A stretch of DNA of 64,000 nucleotides from JAIVGV01 sp032229975 (GCA_032229975.1 JAVXVG010000021.1:100421-164420), one strand, 5' to 3'. Numbered from the stretch's first letter, positions 26,039-35,757 are shown. Numbers and translations: made by a program. Notes: a model not told the origin generated them from the sequence alone.

Positions 26039-27205
26039 ATGTCTGTACAGCGCAACGACTGGTCTTTGCAGCGCAAGGGCATCATCGATCAGGAGCGACA
26101 CAAGGAGCGCGTGCGTGATGCGATCCGCAAGAACCTCGGCTCGATAGTCTCTGATGAGGCCATCATCCTCTCGGACGGAAGACGCACCGTTAAAGTCCCG
26201 ATCCGTTCGTTAGACGAGTACAAGTTTCGTTTCGATCATAGAAAGCGTAAGCACGTCGGGCAGGGCGACGGCAAGACGCGCGTCGGCGACGTGCTCGCGC
26301 GCGAGAATCAAACGGGCAAGGGACAGGGCACGGGCGGCGGACAGGCGGGCGCGGAGGGCGGGGCGGAATACTACGAGGCGGAGATCAACATCGACGAGTT
26401 GGCCGCGCTCATCTTTGAAGACCTACACCTGCCCTTCCTCGAAGAGAAGGCGAAGAAGGCCATCCCTTCGCGCACCACGCGCTTCAACGAGATACGTCGC
26501 ACGGGCGTCATGGCGAACCTCGACAAGCGTCGCATGATCTTGGAGAACATCCGACGCAACGCGCGCGAGAACAAGGGGACGAAGTTCGGTAACGTGAAGA
26601 AAGAGGATTTGCGTTTCAAGACTTGGGAGGAGACGCACAAGTACGAGTCGAACGCGGTCGTGATGGCGATGATCGACGTGTCGGGCTCGATGGGCGAGTT
26701 CAAAAAATATATCGCGCGCTCGTTCTACTTCTGGATGGTTCGCTTTCTTCGCACGAAGTACGACAACGTCGAGATCGTCTTCATCTCGCACCACACTGAC
26801 GCGAAGGTCGTCTCGGAAGAACAGTTCTTCACGCAGGGCGAATCCGGCGGCACGGTCGTCTCAAGCGCATATCAACTCGCGCTCGACATCATACGCGACC
26901 GTTACCGGCCCTCGGACTGGAACATCTATCCGTTTCATTTCTCCGACGGCGACAACTATTACTCGGACAACGAAGAGGCGGTGCGACTCGCCGACGAGTT
27001 GATCACGACCTGCAATCTTTTCGGCTACGGCGAGATCGGCGAGGAGGGAACTTCCGGCTATCGTCGATCATCGGGCGCGCTGCTTTCGATCTTCAAGGAT
27101 CGACTCAAGCAGAAGGATCGTTTCATCGGCGTGCGCATCGACGAGAAGGAAGACGTGTATCCCGCGCTCAAGCAGTTCTTTGGTCGGCGCGGTCTCGAAG
27201 CCTGA
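26039..27205 (+). CDS. yhbH: YhbH/YeaH family protein (DUF444)
   Basis: About 388 residues. DUF444 proteins contain a von Willebrand A-like domain; here the MIDAS-like DVSGSMGEF (near residue 220) and ISHHTDAKVVSEEQFF are clear. The N-terminus has RQKHKERVRDAIRKN-type basic helices and a glycine/glutamine-rich linker (about 95-115). It works with PrkA and SpoVR; mutants of the B. subtilis homologue affect sporulation, and E. coli YeaH is part of the same stress regulon. I chose the ATG at 26039, which has GAGGTG upstream and matches the family start; the frame extends only six codons further. Separated from prkA by two genes, both same strand. Confidence 0.93.
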   Translation: MSVQRNDWSLQRKGIIDQERHKERVRDAIRKNLGSIVSDEAIILSDGRRTVKVPIRSLDEYKFRFDHRKRKHVGQGDGKTRVGDVLARENQTGKGQGTGGGQAGAEGGAEYYEAEINIDELAALIFEDLHLPFLEEKAKKAIPSRTTRFNEIRRTGVMANLDKRRMILENIRRNARENKGTKFGNVKKEDLRFKTWEETHKYESNAVVMAMIDVSGSMGEFKKYIARSFYFWMVRFLRTKYDNVEIVFISHHTDAKVVSEEQFFTQGESGGTVVSSAYQLALDIIRDRYRPSDWNIYPFHFSDGDNYYSDNEEAVRLADELITTCNLFGYGEIGEEGTSGYRRSSGALLSIFKDRLKQKDRFIGVRIDEKEDVYPALKQFFGRRGLEA

Positions 27206-27727
27206 AGTCTCGCGACCCGCGTCGAAAACTCTCGTTCAAAAAAATGGAGAAAAATCCAGATATCTCGTCGCGCGCGCGGGTTCGCGGGGCGTCGCACGGT
27301 CATGCGAGCGCGGCGGAAAAATATAATTATTTCAAGACTTAGCCGCGTGCTTCTCGAAAGTCTGTGGCGGGCGCGGATTGGAGTAGATAGTTGGAATAAT
27401 ATTTGCGTTTTTAAGTGCAGAGATTTTCACCAAGCGCATTAGGTCGTCAAGTTCCAGCACACAAACGGGGCCGTCGGTTACGTAAAGCAGTTACGAAAGA
27501 CAGCTAGAGCACGCCCCGTACAAAAGACTTCACAGCGTTTGGCAAGGCGTGGAAGATTTAAACTGAGCGCGGCCACACCTCGCTTGCGCCGCGCGCCGAT
27601 CAAGAACGCATCGGTCTCACGGATTCGTTTGAAAAGTTCACAGCAACACTCTCGGCGGGAGTACCCGACGCGCCGGACGCTCGTGCGATCAAACTAAACG
27701 ATAGACCCACCACCACAGGAGGTTCTG
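27206..27727 (+). other. Upstream region of the Oar-like receptor gene
   Basis: A 522-bp gap. It contains TATAAT at 27322-27327 (no good -35), an AT-rich stretch with GGAATAATATTTG around 27391-27405, and ends with a strong AGGAGG ribosome site 6 bp before the start. A leader of 300 nt or more is likely. No coding frame or terminator is evident. Confidence 0.5.
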
Positions 27728-30700
27728 ATGAAGAACGGCAATGTGAAAAAAGTAGTTTCGATTCTGCTCGCAGTCCTGCTCACGGCGGGCTGGATGCTGC
27801 CCGCGTCCGCACTGGCCCAATCGGCCAACACGGGCGTCATCACGGGCGTCGTTCAGAACGAGAAGGGCGAGGTCGTCCCGAACGCGACCGTGAGGGCCAT
27901 CAACATCGGCACGAACGCCACGCGCGAGGTGACGACGAGCGGCGAGGGCGTTTATGAAATCTCGCAGCTCATCCCCGGCACCTATCGCGTCGAGACCACG
28001 GCGCAGGGCTTCTCCAAGAACGTGCAGGACGCCGTCGTCAACGTGCTCCAGCGCACGACCGTGAGCCCCACGCTCAAGGTCGGCGGCGTGGGCGAGACGG
28101 TCAACGTCACGAGCGAGACCGAGCCGCTTGTCGAGACGACGAAGACGGACGTGGGCGGCGTCATCAACACGCGACAGCTTGAGAGCCTGCCGGTCAACGG
28201 TCGCTCCTTCGCTTCGCTCGCGATCTTGATTCCGGGCGCGACGCTTGCGCCATCGTTCGACCCGACCAAGTCGCGCGTCGGCACTTTCTCAGTTGGCGGC
28301 GCAACAGGTCGCAACCTGAACATCACGGTTGACGGCGGCGACAACAAGGACAACGCCGTCGGCGGCATCCTCCAGAACTTCTCGATGGAGGGCATTCAGG
28401 AGTTCGCGCTCTCGACGCAACGCTTCTCCGCCGCCAACGGTCGCTCCGGCGGCGCGCTGCTCTCGGTCATCACCAAGAGCGGCACGAACGATGTGCATGG
28501 CTCTCTGTTCGGCTTCTTTCGCGACGACAGGCTGAATGCGAACGCGCCCGCGTTGCTCGCCAAGTCGAACGATCAAATCTTCGCGCCGGGCGACGCCATC
28601 AAGCCGCCGTTTAACCGCGAACAGTTCGGCGGCTCCATCGGTGGCCCCATCAAACGCGACAAGGCTTTCTTCTTCGGCACAGTCGAGCGCACGCGCGAGC
28701 GTGGCAACTCCATCGTGTCGAGCGCGGATCAGGCGCAGATCAAGTTCCTCGAACCCTTCGGCTACAAGGCTGTGCAGTTCCTGCCGCAGCCCTTCGGCGA
28801 CACGCAGTACACGGCGAAGGTTGATATCAACCAGTCGTCGAAGAACGCCTTCGTCGCACGCTTCGCCGGGCAGAACAATGCCTCGCTCAACGATCAGGCG
28901 GGCTTCCTCTTGGTGCGCACAGACCTCTCAGGCGGCAACCAAACTTTGAACCGCCTCTATAGCGGGCTCGGCTCGTGGACTTACACGGGCAGCCAGCGTC
29001 TCGTCAACCAGTTCAACTATCAGTATTCAACCTTCAACAATCGCATCCTCGCGACGACCGAGCTTGCGAACCTCGCGTTCCCCGGCGGCATCACCATCGG
29101 TCGCAACGGCAACGTCCCGCAGCAGACCGTTCAGCACAAGCACCAGTTCCGCGACGACCTTTCGTACAATCGCGGCAACCACAGCTTGAAGTTCGGCGGC
29201 GACTTCACTTGGATTCCTCTGCTCGGCGGCATCTTCGCCTTCACCTCCGCTCCGTCCTACTCGTTCAACTTCGACCCTGCGGACATCGCGAACAATCCGG
29301 GCCAGTTCCCGCAAGGCTTCCGCACGCATCAGGTCTTGCCGGGCCCCATCACCTGCACGGCTTTCGCCGATGGCCCTACCTGCACGGCGGCTGATCTCGC
29401 CGGGATAGGCGTCGTCGCGCAGATCGATCTCGCGGGTGGCGATCCCTCCTTCACCCTGCGCGACGGCGCGAAGCAGATCGCTTGGTACGTGCAGGACGAC
29501 TGGAAGATCACGCCGCGCTTTACGCTGAACGCGGGCGTGCGCTACGACGTTGATCTCGGCTTCCTCGACAGCAAGCGACAGTCGGGCAACCGGGCCATTC
29601 GCGCTCTACAGATCATCGGCAGCCCCTACGGACGCGTCGCCAAAGACGATAAGAACAACTACAGCCCGCGCATCGGCTTCGCGTGGGACTTGCGTGGTAA
29701 CGCGCGCTCGGTCTTGCGCGGCGGCTACGGCATCTATTTCGATCAGTCGTTCCTGAACGTGCCGCTCTTCGCGGTGCAACAGGCGAACCCGGAAATCTAC
29801 GCCAACTTCACGAACGACGCTGACAATCTCGCGATTGATTCTGCGCCGCCCGCCGTCCCGCGCCCACTCGCGAACCCGCTATCCGGCTCGCGTGGTCGCA
29901 TCATCGATCCCGATTTCGTCGCGCCCTACACCCAACAGTTCAACGGCGGCTACGCGCAGGAACTCGGGCGCAAGATGTCGATTGAGTTCGACTACGTGCA
30001 CATCCTCGGCTTACACGAGTTCACTTCGCTCGACATCAACCCGAAGATCGGGCCACTCATCAACGCGCAACGCTCGACCTCCGTCTCTAGGCGCGTGCTG
30101 GATGCGGCCTTCGCCGCGCACGCCGCCGAGTTGACCGCCGCCTTCGGCGTGCCGAAGCCTTATGCGCGCATCACCGCCGCGCAGTCGGTCGGTCGCTCGC
30201 GCTACGATGCCTTCACGGTCTCGTTCAACCGCCGCTACGCGAACCGCTACCAACTGCACGCGCACTACACGCTCTCGAAGTCGCAGGCGTGGTACGGGCA
30301 GACTTCGGACTTCGGCAACCAGCCGCAGAACATCTTCGACCCGTGGAATCCGGCGGAGAACTTCGGGCCGAGTGATGCCGACGAGCGTCATCGCTTCGTC
30401 ATGTCGGGCATCTTCGATCTGCCGTGGGGCGTGCAGCTCGCGCCCATCGTGCAGCTTGCCTCGCCGCGCCGCTACAGCATCTTCCCGTCGTGCGGCTGCG
30501 ACATCAACCGCGACGGCGTCACGGTTGATCGCGAGTCGAGCGACGGCAACGACCAGCACCATCTCGGGCCGAACACTGTCAAGGGCGACAACTTCCAGCA
30601 GGTGAACCTGCGCGTCTCGAAGTATTTCAACTTCACAGAGAAGAAGAAACTCGGTCTCTTCTTCGAGGCGTTCAATCTCTTCAACACGGCGAACTTCGGA

Positions 30701-30829
30701 CGTGAGTTCCAGAACGTCACAGGCGCGCCGGACTTCGGCAAGCCGCTCAACTTCTTCGGCGCGACGGGCTTCTCCGAGCCGCTCGGTATCCCGTTCCAAG
30801 CGCAGCTTGGCTTCAGGTTCAGCTTCTAA
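27728..30829 (+). CDS. Oar-like TonB-dependent receptor with carboxypeptidase-regulatory domain
   Basis: 1033 residues. Signal peptide (res 1-31, cleaved after ALA), a carboxypeptidase-regulatory-like beta sandwich (about 38-115, GVVQNEKGEVVPNATVRAIN), a plug domain (about 120-260 with the VNGRSFASL and VDGGDNKDN phrases), then a 22-strand-type barrel ending in FQAQLGFRFSF, whose last residue is Phe as needed for BAM insertion. The family is expanded in Acidobacteriota. Ligand unknown; the plug/barrel transports large or siderophore-like substrates using TonB. A strong hairpin follows the stop. It is followed by a regulatory-domain/TPR gene that may be a partner. Confidence 0.93.
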   Translation: MKNGNVKKVVSILLAVLLTAGWMLPASALAQSANTGVITGVVQNEKGEVVPNATVRAINIGTNATREVTTSGEGVYEISQLIPGTYRVETTAQGFSKNVQDAVVNVLQRTTVSPTLKVGGVGETVNVTSETEPLVETTKTDVGGVINTRQLESLPVNGRSFASLAILIPGATLAPSFDPTKSRVGTFSVGGATGRNLNITVDGGDNKDNAVGGILQNFSMEGIQEFALSTQRFSAANGRSGGALLSVITKSGTNDVHGSLFGFFRDDRLNANAPALLAKSNDQIFAPGDAIKPPFNREQFGGSIGGPIKRDKAFFFGTVERTRERGNSIVSSADQAQIKFLEPFGYKAVQFLPQPFGDTQYTAKVDINQSSKNAFVARFAGQNNASLNDQAGFLLVRTDLSGGNQTLNRLYSGLGSWTYTGSQRLVNQFNYQYSTFNNRILATTELANLAFPGGITIGRNGNVPQQTVQHKHQFRDDLSYNRGNHSLKFGGDFTWIPLLGGIFAFTSAPSYSFNFDPADIANNPGQFPQGFRTHQVLPGPITCTAFADGPTCTAADLAGIGVVAQIDLAGGDPSFTLRDGAKQIAWYVQDDWKITPRFTLNAGVRYDVDLGFLDSKRQSGNRAIRALQIIGSPYGRVAKDDKNNYSPRIGFAWDLRGNARSVLRGGYGIYFDQSFLNVPLFAVQQANPEIYANFTNDADNLAIDSAPPAVPRPLANPLSGSRGRIIDPDFVAPYTQQFNGGYAQELGRKMSIEFDYVHILGLHEFTSLDINPKIGPLINAQRSTSVSRRVLDAAFAAHAAELTAAFGVPKPYARITAAQSVGRSRYDAFTVSFNRRYANRYQLHAHYTLSKSQAWYGQTSDFGNQPQNIFDPWNPAENFGPSDADERHRFVMSGIFDLPWGVQLAPIVQLASPRRYSIFPSCGCDINRDGVTVDRESSDGNDQHHLGPNTVKGDNFQQVNLRVSKYFNFTEKKKLGLFFEAFNLFNTANFGREFQNVTGAPDFGKPLNFFGATGFSEPLGIPFQAQLGFRFSF

Positions 30830-30854
30830 ACCATCGAGCCTTCACCGGTCTTCC

Positions 30855-30905
30855 GGGGCATCCGCAATAGAGTTATCATTGCGGATGCCCCGCTTCTTTT
30901 TCGCA
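30855..30905 (+). terminator. Terminator after the receptor gene
   Basis: GGGGCATCCGCAAT (30855-30868) and ATTGCGGATGCCCC (30878-30891) form a perfect 14-bp stem, followed by GCTTCTTTTTC. Strong intrinsic terminator. Confidence 0.9.
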
Positions 30906-30990
30906 AGCCGATCCTTTACGCGACTGACGCAACCCGATTGCGGAGACGTGCGTCGTCTCTGTTAATCCGCAACGCATGGAGGTGGCCCTC

Positions 30991-31986
30991 TTGAACAATA
31001 TGCGTCGCATCCTCGCACTTCTCGCGTGCGTCGCACTCCTTCTTTGCGCATCGGCGGCGCGCGCGCAGCAGGCTGTGAACTCGCTCGAAGGCAGGGTCTC
31101 GATGCCGAACGGCGAAGCGCCGCCGCAGTCCGTGCGCGTCACGCTCACCTTGAACGGCAGGCGCATCTACGAAACCTTCACAGACCTCAACGGCCACTTC
31201 TCCTTTGGCGGTCTTGCAAGCGGCGGCTACACGCTCGTCGCACAGAGCGACGGCTCATCGTTTGAGACTACTTCGGTGCGCGCCGACGTGACAGCCTACG
31301 GCAGCGCGCCGCAGTCCTTCACACAGAACATTCAACTCAGGCCGAAGCCGGGCGCGGTCGTGGATCGCGCGGGCACAGTCTCCATCGATGAACTCGATCC
31401 GAGCATCCCATCGCACGCGCGCGAAGAGTATAGGCAGGGCGTGAAGTACGCCGCCGAGAACAAAGCGGAAGAGGCCGCGCATCACTTCGAGCAAGCCGTG
31501 CGCGAGCACCCCGCGTTCTACGTCGCGCAGCTCGCGCTCGCCGACGAGTACAGCAAACTTCAACGACACGACGACGCGCTCGCAGCATATAAACACGCGA
31601 GTGAGTTGAAGCCAGAGAGACACGAGCCCTATGTCGGCGTCGGCGTGAGCCTCGTCAGTCTGAAACGCTACGACGAAGGGATACGACTGCTGCGCGGCGT
31701 CGTCGAGTTAGACAAGACTCTGACCGCGCCCTATCTCTCGCTCGGCTACGCGGAGATGATGACGGGCAACTACCGTGAGGCCGAGTCGCATCTGCTTCGC
31801 GCCTGCGAGTTGAACCGCGCGTCGGTCGCGCACGTCTATCTGGCGAACGTCTATGAGCAGACGAACGAAGCGCAGAAGGCCATCGAACATCTCGAAACTT
31901 ATCTGAAGCAGAATCCAAAGACATCCAACGCCGAAGCACTAAGAGCCGCCATCGACAAGCTACGCCGGAAGCAGAAAAAACCGTGA
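30991..31986 (+). CDS. Exported carboxypeptidase-regulatory / TPR protein
   Basis: About 331 residues. Signal peptide ending ASAARAQ, a carboxypeptidase-regulatory-like domain (about res 25-110), then five or six TPR units (about 135-330) such as ALAAYKHASELKPERHEPYVGVG and PYLSLGYAEMMTGNYREAESHL. The two domains suggest a periplasmic or outer-membrane scaffold working with the receptor upstream, which has the same regulatory domain. A GGAGGTG site lies 6 nt before the TTG at 30991, so I use that start; ATG 31000 is 15 nt away. A longer start at 30976 would place the ribosome site inside the gene. Confidence 0.88.
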   Translation: MNNMRRILALLACVALLLCASAARAQQAVNSLEGRVSMPNGEAPPQSVRVTLTLNGRRIYETFTDLNGHFSFGGLASGGYTLVAQSDGSSFETTSVRADVTAYGSAPQSFTQNIQLRPKPGAVVDRAGTVSIDELDPSIPSHAREEYRQGVKYAAENKAEEAAHHFEQAVREHPAFYVAQLALADEYSKLQRHDDALAAYKHASELKPERHEPYVGVGVSLVSLKRYDEGIRLLRGVVELDKTLTAPYLSLGYAEMMTGNYREAESHLLRACELNRASVAHVYLANVYEQTNEAQKAIEHLETYLKQNPKTSNAEALRAAIDKLRRKQKKP

Positions 31987-32027
31987 GCCGCAAAACCTGA
32001 CAGGACGAAGACGTGACTTCTCTTGTC

Positions 32028-32065
32028 ACGATTTACGATTCACGATTTACGGTTTACGATTGACG
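32028..32065 (+). repeat. Heptamer tandem repeat, CGATTTA class
   Basis: CGATTTA-CGATTCA-CGATTTA-CGGTTTA-CGATTGA (32030-32064), a single arm with no facing partner. It ends just before the spoVR start codon. It matches the right arms at 4339 and 38622. Confidence 0.75.
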
Positions 32066-32066
32066 C

Positions 32067-33485
32067 ATGGAAGACCGCGAGATCGGCGAGCTTGAGCGCG
32101 CGCTCGAACAGATTTGGGAGGTCGCCCGAAAGTTCGGACTCGATCCCTTCCCGACGCGCTTCGAGATCGTGCCGGCGACCGTGATGTACGAGGTCGGCTC
32201 TTACGCCTTGCCCGGTCGCTACTCGCACTGGACGTTTGGCAAGGCGTACCATCGCATGAAGACGATGTACGACTTCGGGCTCTCGAAGATTTACGAAGTG
32301 GTCATCAACACGAATCCCTCTTACGGCTTCCTTCTCGAAACCAACAGCCCCGTCCAGAACAAGCTCGTCATCGCGCACGTCCTCGGTCACGTCGATTTCT
32401 TCAAGAACAACGCTTACTTCTCGAAGACCAACCGGCGCATGGTCGAGTCGGTCTCGGCGCACGCCGGACGCATGGCCGACTACGAGTTTCGCTACGGGCG
32501 CAAGACCGTCGAGAAGTTTTTAGACGCAGTGCTCTCCATCGAAGAGCACATCGATCCGAACTTCTTCATCCGCCGCGAGCGGCCGGAAGACGCGAGCGCG
32601 GAGAAAACGCCGCACGTTAAACCCGCCGGTCGCTACGACGATCTCTGGAGTCTCGAACGCAGTAAAGACGAGCCCGCGCCGGAAGAGCCTGTGGGCCTTG
32701 TCGCGCGCCAACTGCCGCTCCCCGAAAAAGACCTGCTCTACTTCATCATGAAATACTCCCCCACGCTCGCCGACTGGCAGCGCGACGCCGTCGCGATGAT
32801 CCACGAGGAGATGGAATACTTCGTCCCGCAGATGCAAACGAAGGTACTTAACGAAGGATGGGCCAGCTTCTGGCACGCGCGCATCATGCGCGAGCTTGAT
32901 CTGCCCGACATGGAGCTGCTTGAGTTCGCGGAGCTACACGCGGGCGTCGTCTCGCCGCAGAAGGGCCAGTTGAACCCTTACTACCTCGGCTACAAAATTC
33001 TCGAAGACATCGAGCGGCGTTGGGATAACCCGACTGCCGAAGAGCGCGAGAAGTTCGGGCGCGAAGACGGCTACGGGCGCGCGAAGATTTTCGAGGTGCG
33101 CGAGACGGAGTCGGACGTGTCGCTCTTGCGCAACTACCTCACGGAAGAGTTGTGCGAAGAGCTTGATCTGTTCGTCTATGAGCTGGTCGAGGAAGAGGAG
33201 TGGACGGTGACGGAGAAGCGTTGGGAGCGCGTGCGCGATCAACTCGTCGCCAACATGAACAACTTCGGCTTCCCCTACATCATCGTCGCCGACGGCGACT
33301 ACAACAACAATCGTGAGCTATATCTCAAGCACCAGTACGAAGGCGCGGAACTCGACGCCGCCTACGCACGCAAAGTTCTCGAACACGTCCACACGCTCTG
33401 GGGCCGCCCCGTTCACCTCGAAACAACCCTCGACGGCTCGCCCTCCGTCATGAGCTACGACGGCGAGGAGCGCGACGAAAGCTAG
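32067..33485 (+). CDS. spoVR: SpoVR family protein
   Basis: 472 residues, normal length. Highly conserved pieces: DPFPTRFEIV, SYALPGRYSHWTFGKAY, NPSYGFLLETNS, VIAHVLGHVDFFKNN (where family members usually have HVxGHxDFFKNN), and LNEGWASFWHARIM. SpoVR affects spore cortex formation in B. subtilis, and non-sporulating bacteria with it use it in stress with PrkA and YhbH. The motif HxxGHxDFF suggests a metal site. It is the third member of the set in this window, about 6 kb from yhbH. The start codon directly follows a heptamer repeat, so no normal ribosome site is seen. Confidence 0.95.
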   Translation: MEDREIGELERALEQIWEVARKFGLDPFPTRFEIVPATVMYEVGSYALPGRYSHWTFGKAYHRMKTMYDFGLSKIYEVVINTNPSYGFLLETNSPVQNKLVIAHVLGHVDFFKNNAYFSKTNRRMVESVSAHAGRMADYEFRYGRKTVEKFLDAVLSIEEHIDPNFFIRRERPEDASAEKTPHVKPAGRYDDLWSLERSKDEPAPEEPVGLVARQLPLPEKDLLYFIMKYSPTLADWQRDAVAMIHEEMEYFVPQMQTKVLNEGWASFWHARIMRELDLPDMELLEFAELHAGVVSPQKGQLNPYYLGYKILEDIERRWDNPTAEEREKFGREDGYGRAKIFEVRETESDVSLLRNYLTEELCEELDLFVYELVEEEEWTVTEKRWERVRDQLVANMNNFGFPYIIVADGDYNNNRELYLKHQYEGAELDAAYARKVLEHVHTLWGRPVHLETTLDGSPSVMSYDGEERDES

Positions 33486-33486
33486 A

Positions 33487-33554
33487 GATGAAGTAGGAAT
33501 GATAAACTAGAAACGAATCATCTTCAGTTCATCGTTCATCATTCCTACTTCATC
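33487..33554. repeat. Inverted heptamer repeat, GATGAAG class
   Basis: GATGAAGTAGGAATGA (33487-33502) and TCATTCCTACTTCATC (33539-33554) are perfect 16-nt complements; further heptamers (GTTCATC) fill the right arm from 33526. Sits between spoVR and the next start codon. Confidence 0.85.
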
Positions 33555-33568
33555 GTTCTCATGTTTCT

Positions 33569-34063
33569 GTGTCGAGATTCATCAAAGAGAGCTTGATCCA
33601 CGCGACGCCCGAACGTGTCTTCGCGTTCCACGAGCAGCCCGGTGCGCTCGCCTTGCTGACGCCGCCGTGGGAGCGCGCACGCGTGATACAGAGCGCACGC
33701 ATCTCCGAAGTCGGTTCAGTCGCGGTCGTCGAGACGCGGCTCTTCCGGTTAGTGCCCGTGCGCTGGGTCGCGCGCCACACGGCTTACGATCCGCCGCGCT
33801 CGTTTGAAGACGTGCAGGAGAGTGGCCCTTTCTGTCGCTGGCGTCATCGCCACATCATCATCCCGCACCGAGAAGGCGCGACGCTTCGTGACGAGATCGA
33901 CTACGAGCCGCCTTTCCGATTCTTTGGCAGACTCGTCGAGCCATTCCTCATCCGCCCGCGCCTCGCGAAACTCTTCGGACATCGCCACGCCGTCACGCGC
34001 AAGTGGTGCGAGGGCCAGAGCGCGAGAGACGAAGCTCAGGACAGAGCCACGATCTCATCGTGA
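33569..34063 (+). CDS. SRPBCC / polyketide-cyclase-like lipid-binding protein
   Basis: 164 residues of START-like fold: an N-terminal strand FIKESLIHATPERVFAFHEQP, then central beta strands and a C-terminal long helix (FGRLVEPFLIRPRLAKLFGHRH), as in the Coq10/CyaA-type ligand-binding family (PF03364). These bind hydrophobic ligands or act as cyclases. The start is a GTG at 33569, soon after an inverted heptamer repeat, with no strong ribosome site. The downstream neighbour runs in the opposite direction. Role unknown. Confidence 0.82.
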   Translation: MSRFIKESLIHATPERVFAFHEQPGALALLTPPWERARVIQSARISEVGSVAVVETRLFRLVPVRWVARHTAYDPPRSFEDVQESGPFCRWRHRHIIIPHREGATLRDEIDYEPPFRFFGRLVEPFLIRPRLAKLFGHRHAVTRKWCEGQSARDEAQDRATISS

Positions 34064-34083
34064 CGGATTAGTTCTCAAAACTT

Positions 34084-34350
34084 TTAAGCGAACGCATCTC
34101 CAGCTTCCTTCGTGGAGACGACGGGGACGATCTCGAAATCGACAAGGTCGCGCCAGTTGGCGATCCATTGCTCGAAGAGTCGCGGATCGTCGCAGTCCAT
34201 CAGTTGAAAGCAGCGTCCGAGGTCTGCCGCGATCCAGCTAGACAAGTAGCGCAAGCCTTCGGGCAACATCCGGCCGCGCTCCTCGAAGCGACGATAGACG
34301 GCCGCCGCCGCGTCGCGATTCTTGAACCGCTCGATCACCATGAACAGCAT
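34084..34350 (-). CDS. DUF3303 family protein
   Basis: 88 residues, the typical length of DUF3303. Conserved: MLFMVIERFKNRDAAAAVYRRFEERGR, and GRCFQLMDCDDPRLFEQWIANW. The ferredoxin-like fold of this family resembles stress-response A/B barrel proteins; function unknown. A GAGGAGGAGCG ribosome site precedes the ATG. It follows, on the same strand, the multi-pass membrane protein gene (50 bp). Confidence 0.85.
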   Translation of the reverse strand: MLFMVIERFKNRDAAAAVYRRFEERGRMLPEGLRYLSSWIAADLGRCFQLMDCDDPRLFEQWIANWRDLVDFEIVPVVSTKEAGDAFA

Positions 34351-34400
34351 CGCTCCTCCTCATCGCGCGGCATCTGTCTTCACACGCCGCGTCGCGCTGC

Positions 34401-35495
34401 TCAGTCCATGCGCAAGGCTCTGCCGACCGAAGGGTCGCGCCGCACGCGCCAGATTTTTGAGTCGAGGTAGTAATGGACGAAGGCATAGCCCCAGAAGAAT
34501 GACGCGGCGAGCTGCGTCGCGAGCGACTGCTGGCCGTAAGCCTCTCCGACGAGCCGACGTGGGAGTTGATACCAGAGCCCGAAGAGAACTCCGAAAGCCA
34601 CGTAGTAAAGAAGTCTCCGGCTGATCAACTCCGCCGCGCCGTGTCGCTCGCGCGCGCCCGCGTACTTGCGATTGTGAAACCAGATGAGCCGGTGGTATTG
34701 CAGGTTGTGATAGACGGTGAGGATAGCGACGATGGCGACCGTCTTGTGCGGCATCGGCGTCAAGAGGACGATCCAGTGCATCGGGATCGCCGCCGCCAGC
34801 AGTAGATACTTCGGTGCGTCGAGCGGTTCGCTTCGCAAGGCGCGTTGGAGTTGGCGACCGATCCAGACGAGCGTGACGGCGACGGCCACGATGAGCAACG
34901 CTGTCGAGAGCGTGCCGAGCGCAAACGTGATTGACGAAGGCACGCGCGCCGTCGCTTCTGGGTCGCACGCGACGAAGGCGACGAACGGGTAGGTCATCGC
35001 GACGAGCAGGAAGAGCCGGTCGAGTGCGTTATCAACGGGCGCGAGGTCTGCGTTCTTCTTCTTGTAGAGCACCATGAATCCATAGTGCTGCTTGACGAGA
35101 TGATAGTAAGCCCACAGCGCGGCGAGGAAGAAGAAGATGAGCGCGAGATGCGCGAAGACCATCAGTGGCCCCACGGCGAAGAAGAGAAGCGAACCCCACA
35201 GCAGACGCCCGCGTGCGCGCCGCTCCTCACGGTCGAAGTAGGTGCGCGAGAACGTGCCGAAGACGTGCGGCGCGTCGATGAAGACGGCCCACACGAGCAG
35301 CATGGGAAAGAGCGGCAGCACACCGGCCACGTAGAGCCCGAACAGCAGATAGCTCGCGGCGACCGACCCGATGAACCACACGAGGTCTTCCCGCGCGCCG
35401 ATGATCCAACGGCGCGAAAATATCTGCGCCGACGGAGCAGCAGCAGCAGCGTTATCTTCGTAGATCGTTGGAGCGGCGGACATGAAGGATGGCAT
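34401..35495 (-). CDS. Multi-pass membrane protein with paired His motifs, function unknown
   Basis: 364 residues with about eight hydrophobic segments. His-rich stretches occur at membrane edges: YYHLVKQHYGF (about 130-140), VYHNLQYHRLIWFHNRKY (about 255-272), and FVHYYLDSKIW (near the C-terminus). The spacing HxxxQH, HNLxYH and HxxxD is like the metal-binding boxes of membrane desaturases/hydroxylases or carotenoid oxygenase-like Brp/Blh, but no signature fits fully. It may be a metal-dependent membrane enzyme. Start 35495 or 35483; both have a purine-rich site. Not in an obvious operon besides DUF3303. Confidence 0.78.
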   Translation of the reverse strand: MPSFMSAAPTIYEDNAAAAAPSAQIFSRRWIIGAREDLVWFIGSVAASYLLFGLYVAGVLPLFPMLLVWAVFIDAPHVFGTFSRTYFDREERRARGRLLWGSLLFFAVGPLMVFAHLALIFFFLAALWAYYHLVKQHYGFMVLYKKKNADLAPVDNALDRLFLLVAMTYPFVAFVACDPEATARVPSSITFALGTLSTALLIVAVAVTLVWIGRQLQRALRSEPLDAPKYLLLAAAIPMHWIVLLTPMPHKTVAIVAILTVYHNLQYHRLIWFHNRKYAGARERHGAAELISRRLLYYVAFGVLFGLWYQLPRRLVGEAYGQQSLATQLAASFFWGYAFVHYYLDSKIWRVRRDPSVGRALRMD

Positions 35496-35757
35496 CTCTC
35501 GGCTGCGTGTGCGCGTGGACAGTCACTCTCGCGCGACACATAATGTCGTAAAAATCGAGCGGGCGCGAGACGCGGATTCTAGCACGATGGCGACGAAGCG
35601 GGCACGCACGGTGCGCGTCGGAGCGCGATGAGAGTGTGATAGTATTTTGAGTATGAAGACCTACACCTATATCGTTAGATATCCGCCTCACGGTCGAAGA
35701 GATGCTGCGATACAGATAATCGCGTCTGGCAGATACGGCGCGTGCTCTCTGTCGAAG

